Source: Phycisphaerales bacterium
GTDB taxonomy: Bacteria > Planctomycetota > Phycisphaerae > Phycisphaerales > UBA1924
Assembly: GCA_020831775.1 (NCBI GenBank)
Contig: JAFIFZ010000004.1
Span: forward strand, 1 to 44,256
Length of the DNA: 44,256 nucleotides
Direction: 5' to 3'
Below, piece after piece: positions 30,015 to 38,939 of this stretch; positions within the stretch are counted from its first letter, which is position 1; every line of letters begins with the position of its first letter. The translations under genes were made by a program, and so were the position numbers. The notes under the pieces were generated by a model. It was not told where the DNA came from. It ran no database searches and saw only the letters and a program-made list of their open reading frames with translations.

Positions 30015-31233
30015 GTGTCGCCTCGATTTCGATCAGGGCGTCCATCGCGCGGTCGGCGTCGTCTGGCGTGTTGAAGGGGCCGAAGCTCAGGCGGAGCGCG
30101 CCGGTGCTGATCGTCGCGTGGGTCTCGTGGGCGCGAGGGGCGCAGTGGATGCCGGCGCGGACGAGCACGGCGTGGTCGTGTTCCAAGCGATCGGCCAGCT
30201 CGTGCGGGTCTACCGACTCGTGGGCGAAGGAGAAGACGGCGACGCGTTGCGCCGGATCTTGCTGTGAGGTTGGGGGCCCGAGCAGGCGGTAGCCTGCGGC
30301 CTGCGCCTCGGGCAGGCGGTCGAGCACGCGTTCGATGAGTTCGAGTTCGTGCGCACGGATGCGATCGATGCCGCGCTCATGCAACCAGCGCAGAGCGCAG
30401 GCGAGGCCGGCGATGGCGGGTGTGTTGTGGCTGCCGGGCTCGAAACGGTCGGGGAGGTCTTCGGGCTGAGTGTCCTGCTCGCTGGCCGAGCCGGTGCCGC
30501 CCTCGCGCCAGGTGTCGAGGAGGGTTTCGGCGCCGGGGCGGATGGCGAGCACGCCTGTGCCGAGCGGGCCGAGCAGGCCCTTGTGCCCGGGGAAGGCGAG
30601 GAAGTCCGCGCCGAGTTCGGCCATGTTGATCGGCAGATGCCCGGCGGACTGGGCCGCGTCGATCAGCACGGGCACGCCCGCCTCGCGGCAGACCTTGACG
30701 AGCTCATCGATCGGCTGGAGGACGCCCGTGACATTGCTGGCGTGCACGAGACTGACGAGGGCTGTTTCGGTACGGATGGCGCGGCGCAGTTCGTCCGGAT
30801 CGACGAGGCCGGACTCGGGGTCGGCGTGCAGGCAGGACCAGTCCGCCCAGCCCCGCTCGGCGAGCGCGTTGTAGGGGCGGAGGACGGAATTGTGGTCGAG
30901 GGGTGTGGTGATGAGGTACGGGCGGCGGCCGCCGCGCAGGGCTTTGAAGACGACGCCCTTGATCGCCATGTTCAGCGCGTCGGTGCAGTTGAGGGTGAAG
31001 ATGATGCGCTCGGGCGTGGGGAGCCCGATGAGATCCGCGATCAGCTCGCGGCAGTCGGCGATGACGGACGCGCCGGTCCGCGATTCGGCGTAGGCGCCGC
31101 GCCCGGGGGAGGCGCCGACCTCGGTCATGTAGTTCGCGACGGCTTCTGCGACGCCCGGGGGCTTTGGGAAACTCGTCGCCGCGTTGTCCAGATACAGGCG
31201 GTTTTTGGGGGCTTTGGGTGGGGTTCGGGGCAT
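29971..31233 (-). CDS. Cysteine desulfurase-like class V aminotransferase
   Basis: The 420-aa protein belongs to the class V PLP fold. It has YLDNAATSFPKPPGV (14-28), SPGRGAYAE (42-50), PLDHNSVLRP (111-120), the PLP-ring Asp in IDAAQSAGH (191-199), the Schiff-base Lys218 in FPGHKG, and a Cys364 in VRAGIHCAPRAH at the place of the SufS active-site Cys. This pattern matches the cysteine desulfurase family TIGR01977 (SufS-like), which mobilises sulfur from cysteine. It is the last gene of the minus-strand sugar importer cluster, 40 bases after the ATPase. No Fe-S scaffold gene lies nearby, so its acceptor is unknown. Confidence 0.9.
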   Translation of the reverse strand: MPRTPPKAPKNRLYLDNAATSFPKPPGVAEAVANYMTEVGASPGRGAYAESRTGASVIADCRELIADLIGLPTPERIIFTLNCTDALNMAIKGVVFKALRGGRRPYLITTPLDHNSVLRPYNALAERGWADWSCLHADPESGLVDPDELRRAIRTETALVSLVHASNVTGVLQPIDELVKVCREAGVPVLIDAAQSAGHLPINMAELGADFLAFPGHKGLLGPLGTGVLAIRPGAETLLDTWREGGTGSASEQDTQPEDLPDRFEPGSHNTPAIAGLACALRWLHERGIDRIRAHELELIERVLDRLPEAQAAGYRLLGPPTSQQDPAQRVAVFSFAHESVDPHELADRLEHDHAVLVRAGIHCAPRAHETHATISTGALRLSFGPFNTPDDADRAMDALIEIEATLTRAPIPTSAPATG

Positions 31234-31273
31234 GCTGCGCGATGGTAGCGCGCGGCGGCGAGGCTCCGGCGAT

Positions 31274-32974
31274 TTACTGGCTCTCGTCCTGGCTCTGGCT
31301 CTGGTTCTGGCCTTGGCCCGAGGGGTGGCGGCCGGGTGTTTCGGCCCGCTCTCGCGTCGCGAGTGTGAGGATGTTGCGCTGGGTCATGGCCTCGCCTTCG
31401 AGCTCGCCGGCGATGCGTCCGGCGTTCATGACGATGATGCGGTCGGCGAGGGCCAGCAGCTCGGGCATTTCCGATGAGACGAGCACGATGGCGACGCCCC
31501 GGTCGGCGGCTGCGCGGATGAAGCGGTAGATCTCGGATTTGGCGCCGACATCGATGCCGCGGGTCGGCTCGTCGAGGAGGAGGACGCGGACATCGGGGGC
31601 CATCCATCGCGCGATGAGGAGTTTTTGCTGGTTGCCGCCCGAGAGCTCGGAGGGGAGCGAGTTGGCCCAGGCGGTTTTGACGCGGAACTCGGCGAAGCGC
31701 TGGTTGATCAGCGCGAGCTCGGCTCGGGCGCGCCTGAGTCCGACCCGGCCCGAGATCGCGGGGAGAACAGGCTCGATGGTGTTCTCGTCGACACCGAGGT
31801 CGAAGAAGAGGCCCTGGCGCCGGCGGTCTTCGGGGACATAGCCGACCTTGCGCCGGATCATGGCGCGCGTGTCGCCGACTCTCACGGGGTTGCTTTCGAC
31901 TTTGAGCGAGCCCCTCGCGGCCTTGTCGAGGCCGAAGATCGCGTCGAGCAGTTCGGAGCGGCCCGAGCCGACGAGCCCGCCGACGCCGAGGATCTCGCCC
32001 GGGCGGACGCTGATCGAGATGTCTTCGAGCCTGCCCGGGCTGGACAGTTGTTCGACGACGAGCGAAGGCGCCATCGTCTTTGGCGGCGGGCGATGGTGCT
32101 CGTCGCCTTCGGCCTCGGCCTCGATGGCCGCGGCCATCGGGTTTCGGAGCTGGCCGACGCCGGGCGTCTGGAGCCTGCGGCCGATCATCTGCTCGACGAG
32201 GGTCGGCTCGTCGATCTCGCTGACGACGCTGGTGGCGACAAACCTGCCGTCGCGGAGGACTGTTGTTCGGTCGCAGCAGGCGAAGATCTCGCCCATGCGG
32301 TGGGAGACATAGACGACGCAGAGGCCCTGGCTGGCCAGGTCGCGGACGATCTGGTGCAGGCGGGCGACCTCGGCCTCGGCGAGGGAGCTCGTGGGTTCGT
32401 CGAAGACGATGACGCGCGGGGCGGACGCGTTCGAACCTTCGTGTGATGAGCGATCGTCAAGTGCGGCTGCGATCTGGCAGATCTGTCGCCAGCCGGGCGA
32501 GAGCTCGCCGAGGGGGGCGGTGACATCGATGCGGGGTTCGAGGCGGTGGACGAGCTTGTCGGCCCGGTCCGCCATCGCTCGGTAGTCGACGGTGCGAAAG
32601 CGGGTGCGCGGGATGTCGTGCAGGCAGAGGTTTTCGGCGACGCTGAGGTTTGGGCACTGGGCGAGCTCCTGATGGACGATGCGGACGCCGGCGTTGAAGG
32701 CGTCGTTGATCGATCCAAGGGGGAGTTCGCGTCCGTCGAGGCGGATGACGCCCGAGTCGGGCATGTGCAAACCGGCGATGACCTTGCCCAGCGTGCTTTT
32801 GCCGGCGCCGTTCTCGCCCATGAGGGCGTGGACCTCGCCTGCGAGAAAGGAGACGGAGACATCGTCGAGCGCCTGGGTGATGCCGAAGCGCTTGGAGATG
32901 TGCTCGGCGACGAGGCAGGGCTCTTGCGCCTCTTCGTCGCGGCTCGGCTTCTGTGTTTGGTGCGCCTGGCTCAT
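31274..32974 (-). CDS. Sugar ABC importer ATPase, two NBDs (RbsA/MglA/XylG family)
   Basis: This 566-aa double ATPase drives CUT2-type sugar uptake with the binding protein and permease encoded upstream. The first NBD has Walker A GENGAGKST (53-61) and VIVFDEPTSSLAEAEV. The second has the family's degenerate GLVGSGRSELL, the signature LSGGNQQKLLIARW and VLLLDEPTRGIDVGAKSEI. It is longer than the usual 500 aa because of a Ser/Asn-rich insertion in NBD1, an Ala/Glu-rich linker between the domains, and a low-complexity tail ending QSQSQDESQ. The sugar is not predictable from sequence; ribose, xylose or galactose types are all possible. Confidence 0.94.
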   Translation of the reverse strand: MSQAHQTQKPSRDEEAQEPCLVAEHISKRFGITQALDDVSVSFLAGEVHALMGENGAGKSTLGKVIAGLHMPDSGVIRLDGRELPLGSINDAFNAGVRIVHQELAQCPNLSVAENLCLHDIPRTRFRTVDYRAMADRADKLVHRLEPRIDVTAPLGELSPGWRQICQIAAALDDRSSHEGSNASAPRVIVFDEPTSSLAEAEVARLHQIVRDLASQGLCVVYVSHRMGEIFACCDRTTVLRDGRFVATSVVSEIDEPTLVEQMIGRRLQTPGVGQLRNPMAAAIEAEAEGDEHHRPPPKTMAPSLVVEQLSSPGRLEDISISVRPGEILGVGGLVGSGRSELLDAIFGLDKAARGSLKVESNPVRVGDTRAMIRRKVGYVPEDRRRQGLFFDLGVDENTIEPVLPAISGRVGLRRARAELALINQRFAEFRVKTAWANSLPSELSGGNQQKLLIARWMAPDVRVLLLDEPTRGIDVGAKSEIYRFIRAAADRGVAIVLVSSEMPELLALADRIIVMNAGRIAGELEGEAMTQRNILTLATRERAETPGRHPSGQGQNQSQSQDESQ

Positions 32975-33022
32975 CGAGAAAAAGCCCGCCCCGGCGTCAA
33001 CCGTCGGCGGGCTGAGTGAACT

Positions 33023-34072
33023 TCAGTCGGCGGTCCAGCCCCACTGCTCGAGCTGCAGGCGGTACTCGGAGAGGTTCTCGCGGGTAACGCGGATAAGGGG
33101 GGAGTTGATGATCTCGTCGCCGGGAGCGGGGCGCTCATCGTTGTGGAGGTAGTCGATGAGCATGGTCACGCAGTCGTAGCCCCACTGGTAGCTGTTCTGG
33201 CCGAGGAGGACCTGCACGCGTCCGGCCTCGACATAGGGGAGTTGGGAGGGGGCGGCGTCGAGGGAGACGATCTTGGTCTCGGCCGGCACGCCGTCGAGCG
33301 CGTTGGAGATGTACAGGGCCCAGCCGCCGACCATGGCCCAGCCGTCGACGCTCTCGGCGGAGTGGACCTGCTCCATGCGCTGAACGGCCTCGCGCGAATC
33401 TTCGGAGGGATTGTCCTGGACCCTGACGATGGTGATGTCGGGGTGCTCGGCGAGGGCGTCCTGGACGCCGCGGACGCGGGCCTGGAGGTTCACGGCGTTG
33501 GGGTTGCCTGTGAGGATGGCGACGCGTCCGCGCCCGCCGAGGACCTCGGCCATTTCCTTGCCGAGTTGGAGGCCGGCCTCGTAGTTGTCGGTGCCGAGGT
33601 AGGCGAAGCGTGCGGAGTCGGGTGCGTCGGAGTCGAAAGTGATGACGGGCTTGCCCTGCTGACCGACGACCTCGTTGATCGGGTTTCGGAGGATGCTCGC
33701 GGAGCTGACGGAAATCATCACGGCGTCGGCGGAGGCGGCGAGCTGGCGGATGCGGTCGGCCTGCTGCTGGGCGTCTTCGCGGGGCGGGGACTGATCGTCG
33801 ATACGGATGCGGATGCCGTGCTCTTGTTCGAGGGCTCTGGCTGCGTCGCGTGCGCCTTTGCCTGTGGGGATGAAGACCTTGTTGGACGAGCTCTTGGTGA
33901 CGAGGCCGATGACGTACTCGCGCTGCTGGCCTGAGCTGTCGCGGTCGGCCTGAGCGCCTTCGCCCTCGTCGCGCGAGCCGCAGGAGGCGAAGGCGGCGAG
34001 GGTGAATGCGGCACCGATGGCGATGGCGAGGCGTGCGTGTTTGGATCTGATCGCTGTGCTGATGGTGTTCAT
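33023..34072 (-). CDS. Sugar-binding lipoprotein of CUT2 ABC importer (RbsB-like)
   Basis: The 349-aa protein has a lipoprotein signal, with AAFASC giving lipidated Cys31, then an acidic linker. The periplasmic binding protein type 1 fold begins at EYVIGLVTKSSSNKVF. It includes QADRIRQLAASADAVMISVSS, KPVITFDSDAPDS, YLGTDNYEAGLQLGKEMAEVL, GRVAILTGNPNAVNLQARVRGV, and VLLGQNSYQWGYDCVTML near the end. This is the substrate receptor of the importer formed with the 34121-35440 permease and 31274-32974 ATPase. It would sit on the periplasmic side. The ligand is likely a monosaccharide, unidentified. Confidence 0.93.
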   Translation of the reverse strand: MNTISTAIRSKHARLAIAIGAAFTLAAFASCGSRDEGEGAQADRDSSGQQREYVIGLVTKSSSNKVFIPTGKGARDAARALEQEHGIRIRIDDQSPPREDAQQQADRIRQLAASADAVMISVSSASILRNPINEVVGQQGKPVITFDSDAPDSARFAYLGTDNYEAGLQLGKEMAEVLGGRGRVAILTGNPNAVNLQARVRGVQDALAEHPDITIVRVQDNPSEDSREAVQRMEQVHSAESVDGWAMVGGWALYISNALDGVPAETKIVSLDAAPSQLPYVEAGRVQVLLGQNSYQWGYDCVTMLIDYLHNDERPAPGDEIINSPLIRVTRENLSEYRLQLEQWGWTAD

Positions 34073-34120
34073 GGTGGGTCGGCCCTTTCTTTGTTTCTTC
34101 GCCCGGGCGGGGCGGTGCTG

Positions 34121-35440
34121 TCAGGATTTCCTGTGCTGGATGCCGGTTTTGGCGCGGTCGATGGCGACGGCGATGACGATGGTGACGCCGAAGACAACCT
34201 GGCTCCACTGCGCGGGGATGCGCATGACGACGAAGGCGTTTTCGATGAGGGCGATGATGATCGCGCCGAGGACGGCGCCGATGGCCGAGCCCCGGCCGCC
34301 AGCGAGGCTGGTGCCCCCGATGACCGCGGCGGCGATGACCTTGAGCTCGTAGGCCATGCCGGCGGAGGCTTCTGCGGCGCCGAAGCGGCCGAGGGCCATG
34401 AGCGCCGCGAGGCCGCCCAGCGCGCCCGCGATCGTGAAGACCATGATCCGGATACGGTTGACGGGCACGCCGGCGTAGCGTGCGGCGACCTCGTTGCCTC
34501 CGACGGCGAAGATGCGCCGGCCGAAGACGGTGCGGGTGTAGACGAAGGCGCCGATGAGCGCGCAGGCGACCATGGTGTAGATGGCGGTGAGGCGCCAGTC
34601 GAGGCTGGCGGGGACGCTGGCCGGCACGCCGTCGACCGTGTCGCCCCCGGTCAGCACGAGCGCAACGCCCCTGTACACGGCCATCGTGCTGAGTGTGATG
34701 ACAAAGGGATGGACCTTCATCACGACGACGCCGACCCCGTTGACAAAGCCGCAGACCGCCCCCGCGCCGACGCAAAGCGCCGCGGCCAGTGGGATGGCGA
34801 CGAAGGCGCTGGTCCCCGGGTCGAGCTCGCGCAGGACGATGCCCCCGACCACGCCCGCGAGGGCGTAGATCGAGCCGACGGAGAGGTCGATGCCGGCGAG
34901 GATGATGACGGCCGCGGCCCCCACCGCCATGATGGCGAAGATGCTGGCGCTCTCGGCGACGAGTTGGAGGTTTTGGCGCTTGAGGAAGCTGCTGCGTTTG
35001 ACGGTGCGTTCTGCGATGGCTCGCTGGGCGACGAGGCTGCCGTCCTCGAGGGCGGAGACATCCTGTTCGAGGCCGATGCGGACGCGCCGACCCTCGGGGG
35101 GCGTGATGATCGTGCCCTCGGGCGTTCGCTCGAAGGTGGAGCCAGCGGGGAAGGTTCTGCGGCGGATGTCGAAGGACCAGCCGTCGGCGGCGAGGTAGGT
35201 CCCGGCGCGGGGGTCGTTTTCGACGACGATGCCCTCGTCGGTCTCGGTGATCTGGGCTTGGGGGGTGAAGGAGAGGGTCGGGCCGGTCTCTTCGCCGTAG
35301 GAGGCGATGGCGAGGACGGCGCCCATGACGAGGATGACCAGGACGAGCCCCGCCTCTGGCGCCAGGAGGAGGCGTCTGACGAGTGGGCGACGCCTGACGC
35401 TCGCGTTTGGCGAGGGCGTTTGGTCGGAGGGTTGGTTCAC
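34121..35440 (-). CDS. Sugar ABC importer permease (RbsC-like) with extracytoplasmic insert
   Basis: The 439-aa permease is longer than the usual roughly 320-340 aa. TM1 is about residues 29-47. About 105 hydrophilic residues follow (ETGPTLSF... to about KRQNLQL), ending just before the conserved second TM (ASIFAIMAVGAAAVIILAGIDLSVGSIYALAG). The rest is standard: HPFVITLSTMAVYRGVALVLTGG, FAVGGNEVAARYAGVPVNRIR, and AAVIGGTSLAGGRGSAIGAVLGA. The start is GTG 35440, without an obvious ribosome binding site. It is the first transporter gene of the operon and lies 38 bases after a pseudopilin gene. The insert faces the periplasm if family topology holds. Confidence 0.93.
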   Translation of the reverse strand: MNQPSDQTPSPNASVRRRPLVRRLLLAPEAGLVLVILVMGAVLAIASYGEETGPTLSFTPQAQITETDEGIVVENDPRAGTYLAADGWSFDIRRRTFPAGSTFERTPEGTIITPPEGRRVRIGLEQDVSALEDGSLVAQRAIAERTVKRSSFLKRQNLQLVAESASIFAIMAVGAAAVIILAGIDLSVGSIYALAGVVGGIVLRELDPGTSAFVAIPLAAALCVGAGAVCGFVNGVGVVVMKVHPFVITLSTMAVYRGVALVLTGGDTVDGVPASVPASLDWRLTAIYTMVACALIGAFVYTRTVFGRRIFAVGGNEVAARYAGVPVNRIRIMVFTIAGALGGLAALMALGRFGAAEASAGMAYELKVIAAAVIGGTSLAGGRGSAIGAVLGAIIIALIENAFVVMRIPAQWSQVVFGVTIVIAVAIDRAKTGIQHRKS

Positions 35441-35478
35441 GCGTTGGCCAGTCTAGCGGAACGGGAGTGGTTTGCGTG

Positions 35479-36438
35479 TCAGTCGATGGTCTGGACTCGC
35501 CTGCTCCGCTGCGAATCGATCACATTGATGCTCTGGGCGTTGACGGCCGGTCGCCCCGCGGCGTTGGCTTCCTGCCGCGTCTCAAAGAAAGTTTGGTGGA
35601 CCTGACCGGGAACGAGCGCGGCGTGCCCGTCGGTGAAGACGAACTGGCCGCCTCTCCTCCCCCACGCGTCCAAAGGGGCGTAGTTTCCGAACTCGACATC
35701 CCACTGCTGCTCATCCTGAGGCCTGCGGTACCAGGCGTTGGTGCCGACATCCGGGCCGAGGGTCTCGTCGCCCCAGATGGGCGCGGGGGTGACGATGCGG
35801 GCCTCGTCGGTCTTGAGGCCGGCGATGTAGAGGTAGCTGATGTTGTAGCTGATGACCTCGAGCGGGCCGCTGGGCGTCTTGGGGAACTTCATGCGGTTGG
35901 GGTTGTAGTTCGGGACCGCGTTGGGGTTGGTGACGGGTCCGTAATAGATGGTGCGGCGCTGACCGGGCGAGGTGAGGAGAGAGAAGTTGTTGTTGAGGTA
36001 GGGCGACATCAGCGGGATCTTGTTGCCGTCGGAGTACGCGGCGTTGTCGGGGTTGGGGCTGCCGCCGAAGCCGGTGCCTCGGAACCCCATGTCGACACCG
36101 TCGCCTTCTTGAAAGAGGCTGAAGAGCCCTGCCGCACCGCCGTAGATGTACATGTGATCGAGCTTGTTCTGGGCTCGATTGTCCTGCTCCAAAATCGGCG
36201 GCAGATGAAAGCGTGGGTACCAACTGTCGAAATCGTTGGCGTAGTAGGTCATGAGCAGGCCCATCTGGCGGACATTGTTCAGTCCGCCGACCATGCGGGC
36301 CGACTCGCGGGCTCTGCCCAGGGCGGGCAGGAGGATGCCGATGAGCAGCGCGATGATCGAGATGACCACGAGGAGCTCGATCAGCGTAAAGCCGGCGGGC
36401 CTCGGCCCCCGGCGACGACACGATGCACGGAGTCTCAT
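35479..36438 (-). CDS. Prepilin-type N-terminal methylation domain protein (second pseudopilin-like)
   Basis: The 319-aa protein starts at ATG 36438, with GGGAGG 9 bases upstream. A basic leader ([16 protein letters not shown]) precedes [33 protein letters not shown], the prepilin cleavage site and hydrophobic helix shared with the 18694 protein. The mature domain is Asn/Tyr-rich and ends with [11 protein letters not shown], the Asp-Gly-His motif common in this planctomycete group, plus a basic tail. It lies 38 bases ahead of the sugar permease gene on the same strand. It may therefore be co-transcribed with the importer, though functional connection is unclear. Confidence 0.9.
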   Translation of the reverse strand: MRLRASCRRRGPRPAGFTLIELLVVISIIALLIGILLPALGRARESARMVGGLNNVRQMGLLMTYYANDFDSWYPRFHLPPILEQDNRAQNKLDHMYIYGGAAGLFSLFQEGDGVDMGFRGTGFGGSPNPDNAAYSDGNKIPLMSPYLNNNFSLLTSPGQRRTIYYGPVTNPNAVPNYNPNRMKFPKTPSGPLEVISYNISYLYIAGLKTDEARIVTPAPIWGDETLGPDVGTNAWYRRPQDEQQWDVEFGNYAPLDAWGRRGGQFVFTDGHAALVPGQVHQTFFETRQEANAAGRPAVNAQSINVIDSQRSRRVQTID

Positions 36439-36623
36439 GACGCAGGGCCTCCCTCAGACCGTCTGCGACGACGGGGGCACCATGCCCCCGGGTCCAGCTT
36501 CCAAACCTTGACAAGGTACCGGAAAGGCGTGGCGTCGGTCAAGACGCGACCGAAGATCGTCCCCGTCGGTAAGGTGTACCGTTGACACTCGTGAAAGACC
36601 CAAAAGGATGCGGAGCACGACAA

Positions 36624-38696
36624 ATGACCTCTGACGCACGCCCCCGTGCCGGACGCACACACACGCTCGCGGCACTCATCCTGTGCGCATCGGTCGGCTG
36701 CGGGGTTGCGTGGGCCGAGGAACGGGTCCGGGTGACGCCGATTTCCGGCGGGCTGGGTCTGTTTGACCTTCAGGCCTCACCCCCCCCGGGGGCCGGGGTC
36801 ACGGGCGCGGTGGTGCTCCTGGACCGCCCGGGTAGAGCGACCCTGCTGGAGGCGCCGCTGCACCCGGTCGGTGAGAGCGACGACGCGTGGGGCGGGCGGC
36901 TGATGGCCGGAAGTGAAGGCGACGGATCGGTGCGGTTCAGCGTGGTCTGGAGCACGCCGGAGGGCCGGGTCGAGCAGGGGCCGATCGAGGCCTCCGCCGA
37001 GCCGGAGTTCCCAACGCCCGACTGGGCCAAGGGCGCCGTCTGGTACCAGATCTTCCCGGAGCGGTTCCGCAACGCCAACCCGCTGAACGACCCGGCGCAG
37101 CCCGGCGTTTTCCGCCCGGCGTGGAACAGCCCGTGGTTCGAGGTCTCGCTCGCCGAGGTCGAGGCGAACTGGATGGCGTCGGCCTCGCTGGGGTACACCA
37201 TCGACCCGGATGTGCCCGGCGGCTTTCTTTACAACAGCGTCTGGCACCGGCGTTACGGCGGCGACCTGCAGGGCGTGGTCGAGAAGCTCGACCACATCCG
37301 TTCGCTGGGGGTGACGGCGATCTACTTCTGCCCGGTCTTCGAGGCCAGGTCGATGCACAAGTACGACGCCGCGGACTTCCGCCACATCGACGCCAACCTC
37401 GGGGATACTGGCGTGCCCCGCGTCGAGTACGAGGTTCACCCCGACGAGACGGTCGATCCGGAGACCTGGGTCTGGACGCCCGCGGACATCTACTTCCTCG
37501 AAGTTCTCCTGCCCGAGGCCCGCAAGCGCGGGATGCGCGTCATCATCGACGGCGTCTGGAACCACACGGGCCGGGAGTTCTGGGCGTTTCAGGATGTGCT
37601 CGAACACGGGGCGGACTCGGAGTTCGCCGAGTGGTTCCAGGTGCGCTTTGACGACGAGGGCCAGGTCGTCGGCTGGCGGGCGTGGGATCGTGAGAACGGC
37701 TACCTCCCCGCCTTCCGCCAGGTTCCAGACTCTGACGGAGGCAACCTGCACCCGGAGGTAAAGCGGCACATCTTCGATGTCACCCGGCGCTGGATGGCCC
37801 CCGACGGGGATGTCTCCCGGGGGATCGACGGCTGGCGCCTCGATGTCGCGGCGGAGGTGCCCCAGGGTTTTTGGCGCGAGTGGCACGCGCTCGTCCGCGA
37901 GATCAACCCCGATGCGCTGACGATCGCGGAGATCTGGTTCCCGGCGACGGACTTTCTCCGGGGCGATCAGTTCGACGCGCAGATGAACTACCCCTTCGCG
38001 TATCCGGTGCTGAGCTGGCTGGGCACGACGCCGGGGACGACCGCGTCGCAGCTCCGGCGAGCGCTGGAGGCGGTCTTTGTGCAGCGCCCGGAGGTCGATC
38101 TTGTGCAGATGAACCAGCTCGACTCGCACGATGTCGAGCGGATCTACCCGATGCTGAACAACCCCGGGCGTGGGTACGACCAGCAGGCGAGGCTGTTTGA
38201 GCGTCCGGCCGCGGATCGGTACGACCCGACCCGACCGCCCGATGAGATCTACCGCGACGCGATGCTCGGCGTGGCGATCCAGGCGATGTACATGGGCTCG
38301 CCGATGATCTACTACGGCAACGAGCTGGGCATGACCGGGGCCGACGACCCGGACAACCGGAAGCCGACGCCTTGGCCCGACATGGGCCCCTACCACCCCG
38401 ACGACGAACCGATGCCCGAGCTCGTCCGCGAGTACGCCTCGTGGTTCAACCTCCGGTCGGACCCGACGCTCGGGCCGGTGCTGCGTTACGGCTCGGTCCG
38501 CCACCTCGACGCGGGGCGGGAGGATGTGTTCGCGTTCGTTCGCCAGCTCAACGAGCTTGAGGTGCTGGTGGTGGTCAATCGTTCTCGGACAGGGGCGTAC
38601 GACGCCTCTGGCCTGCTTGGGTCGCTGGGCTGGGGCGCGGGCGGGAGCGAGCCCGTGGCGACGCAGTCGGCGCGGTGGTGGCTGATCCGACGCTAG
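36624..38696 (+). CDS. Secreted GH13 alpha-glucan hydrolase (neopullulanase/cyclomaltodextrinase-like)
   Basis: The 690-aa protein starts at ATG 36624, with GGAG 8 bases upstream; the in-frame TTG 36582 is less likely. A signal peptide (about 13-31, ending VAWA) exports it; a Cys at 26 could make it a lipoprotein. A small N-terminal beta domain is followed by GAVWYQIFPERF (137-148), typical of the cyclomaltodextrinase/neopullulanase branch. The GH13 regions follow: DGVWNHT (309-315), GWRLD with nucleophile Asp407, IAEIWF with acid/base Glu436, and SHD with Asp503. The C-terminal beta domain closes it. It should cleave maltodextrins or pullulan outside the cytoplasm. It is divergent from the sugar importer cluster, suggesting shared carbohydrate use. 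Confidence 0.93.
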   Translation: MTSDARPRAGRTHTLAALILCASVGCGVAWAEERVRVTPISGGLGLFDLQASPPPGAGVTGAVVLLDRPGRATLLEAPLHPVGESDDAWGGRLMAGSEGDGSVRFSVVWSTPEGRVEQGPIEASAEPEFPTPDWAKGAVWYQIFPERFRNANPLNDPAQPGVFRPAWNSPWFEVSLAEVEANWMASASLGYTIDPDVPGGFLYNSVWHRRYGGDLQGVVEKLDHIRSLGVTAIYFCPVFEARSMHKYDAADFRHIDANLGDTGVPRVEYEVHPDETVDPETWVWTPADIYFLEVLLPEARKRGMRVIIDGVWNHTGREFWAFQDVLEHGADSEFAEWFQVRFDDEGQVVGWRAWDRENGYLPAFRQVPDSDGGNLHPEVKRHIFDVTRRWMAPDGDVSRGIDGWRLDVAAEVPQGFWREWHALVREINPDALTIAEIWFPATDFLRGDQFDAQMNYPFAYPVLSWLGTTPGTTASQLRRALEAVFVQRPEVDLVQMNQLDSHDVERIYPMLNNPGRGYDQQARLFERPAADRYDPTRPPDEIYRDAMLGVAIQAMYMGSPMIYYGNELGMTGADDPDNRKPTPWPDMGPYHPDDEPMPELVREYASWFNLRSDPTLGPVLRYGSVRHLDAGREDVFAFVRQLNELEVLVVVNRSRTGAYDASGLLGSLGWGAGGSEPVATQSARWWLIRR

Positions 38697-38734
38697 AGGG
38701 CGGGATCGTCGCCCGGCTGCGGAGCCGAATCGCG

Positions 38735-38759
38735 TCGGCCGGTCCGTCCCGGCGGCCGA
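38735..38759 (+). terminator. Possible terminator hairpin after the GH13 gene
   Basis: TCGGCCG (38735-38741) and CGGCCGA (38753-38759) are perfect inverted 7-mers, 38 bases past the GH13 stop. No T-run follows, so this is a weak call. The rest of the 243-base gap contains a possible promoter for the next gene (TTGCGT, 16 bases, GACAAT, at about 38821-38848) and an ATCCATCCGGATC element at 38913-38925. Confidence 0.3.
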
Positions 38760-38939
38760 AGGCGATATCCGGATGCTGATTCTCGTTTCTCGTTCGGGCG
38801 ACGAGCGTGCGAGAAGATGTTTGCGTCGGGGCGGAAAATCGCGACAATGAACGACGCGCCGAGAGGCGCAGCCCCGGCCCGGCGTGTGGCCGCAGTCGGG
38901 GCATGGATATCGATCCATCCGGATCTGAGGGAGTTCATC

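Noticed and set aside
31274-31320. Short CAGAGC-like tandem repeat as a possible mobile or CRISPR-type element
   Set aside because: It is low-complexity coding sequence for the Gln/Ser tail of the sugar ATPase, without spacers or regular unit length.
34442-34452. ATCCGGAT core within the sugar permease gene, and another in hrpA near 10965
   Set aside because: Only the 8-bp core is present, without the flanking palindromic bases, and both lie inside coding sequence. Such hits are expected by chance in this composition.
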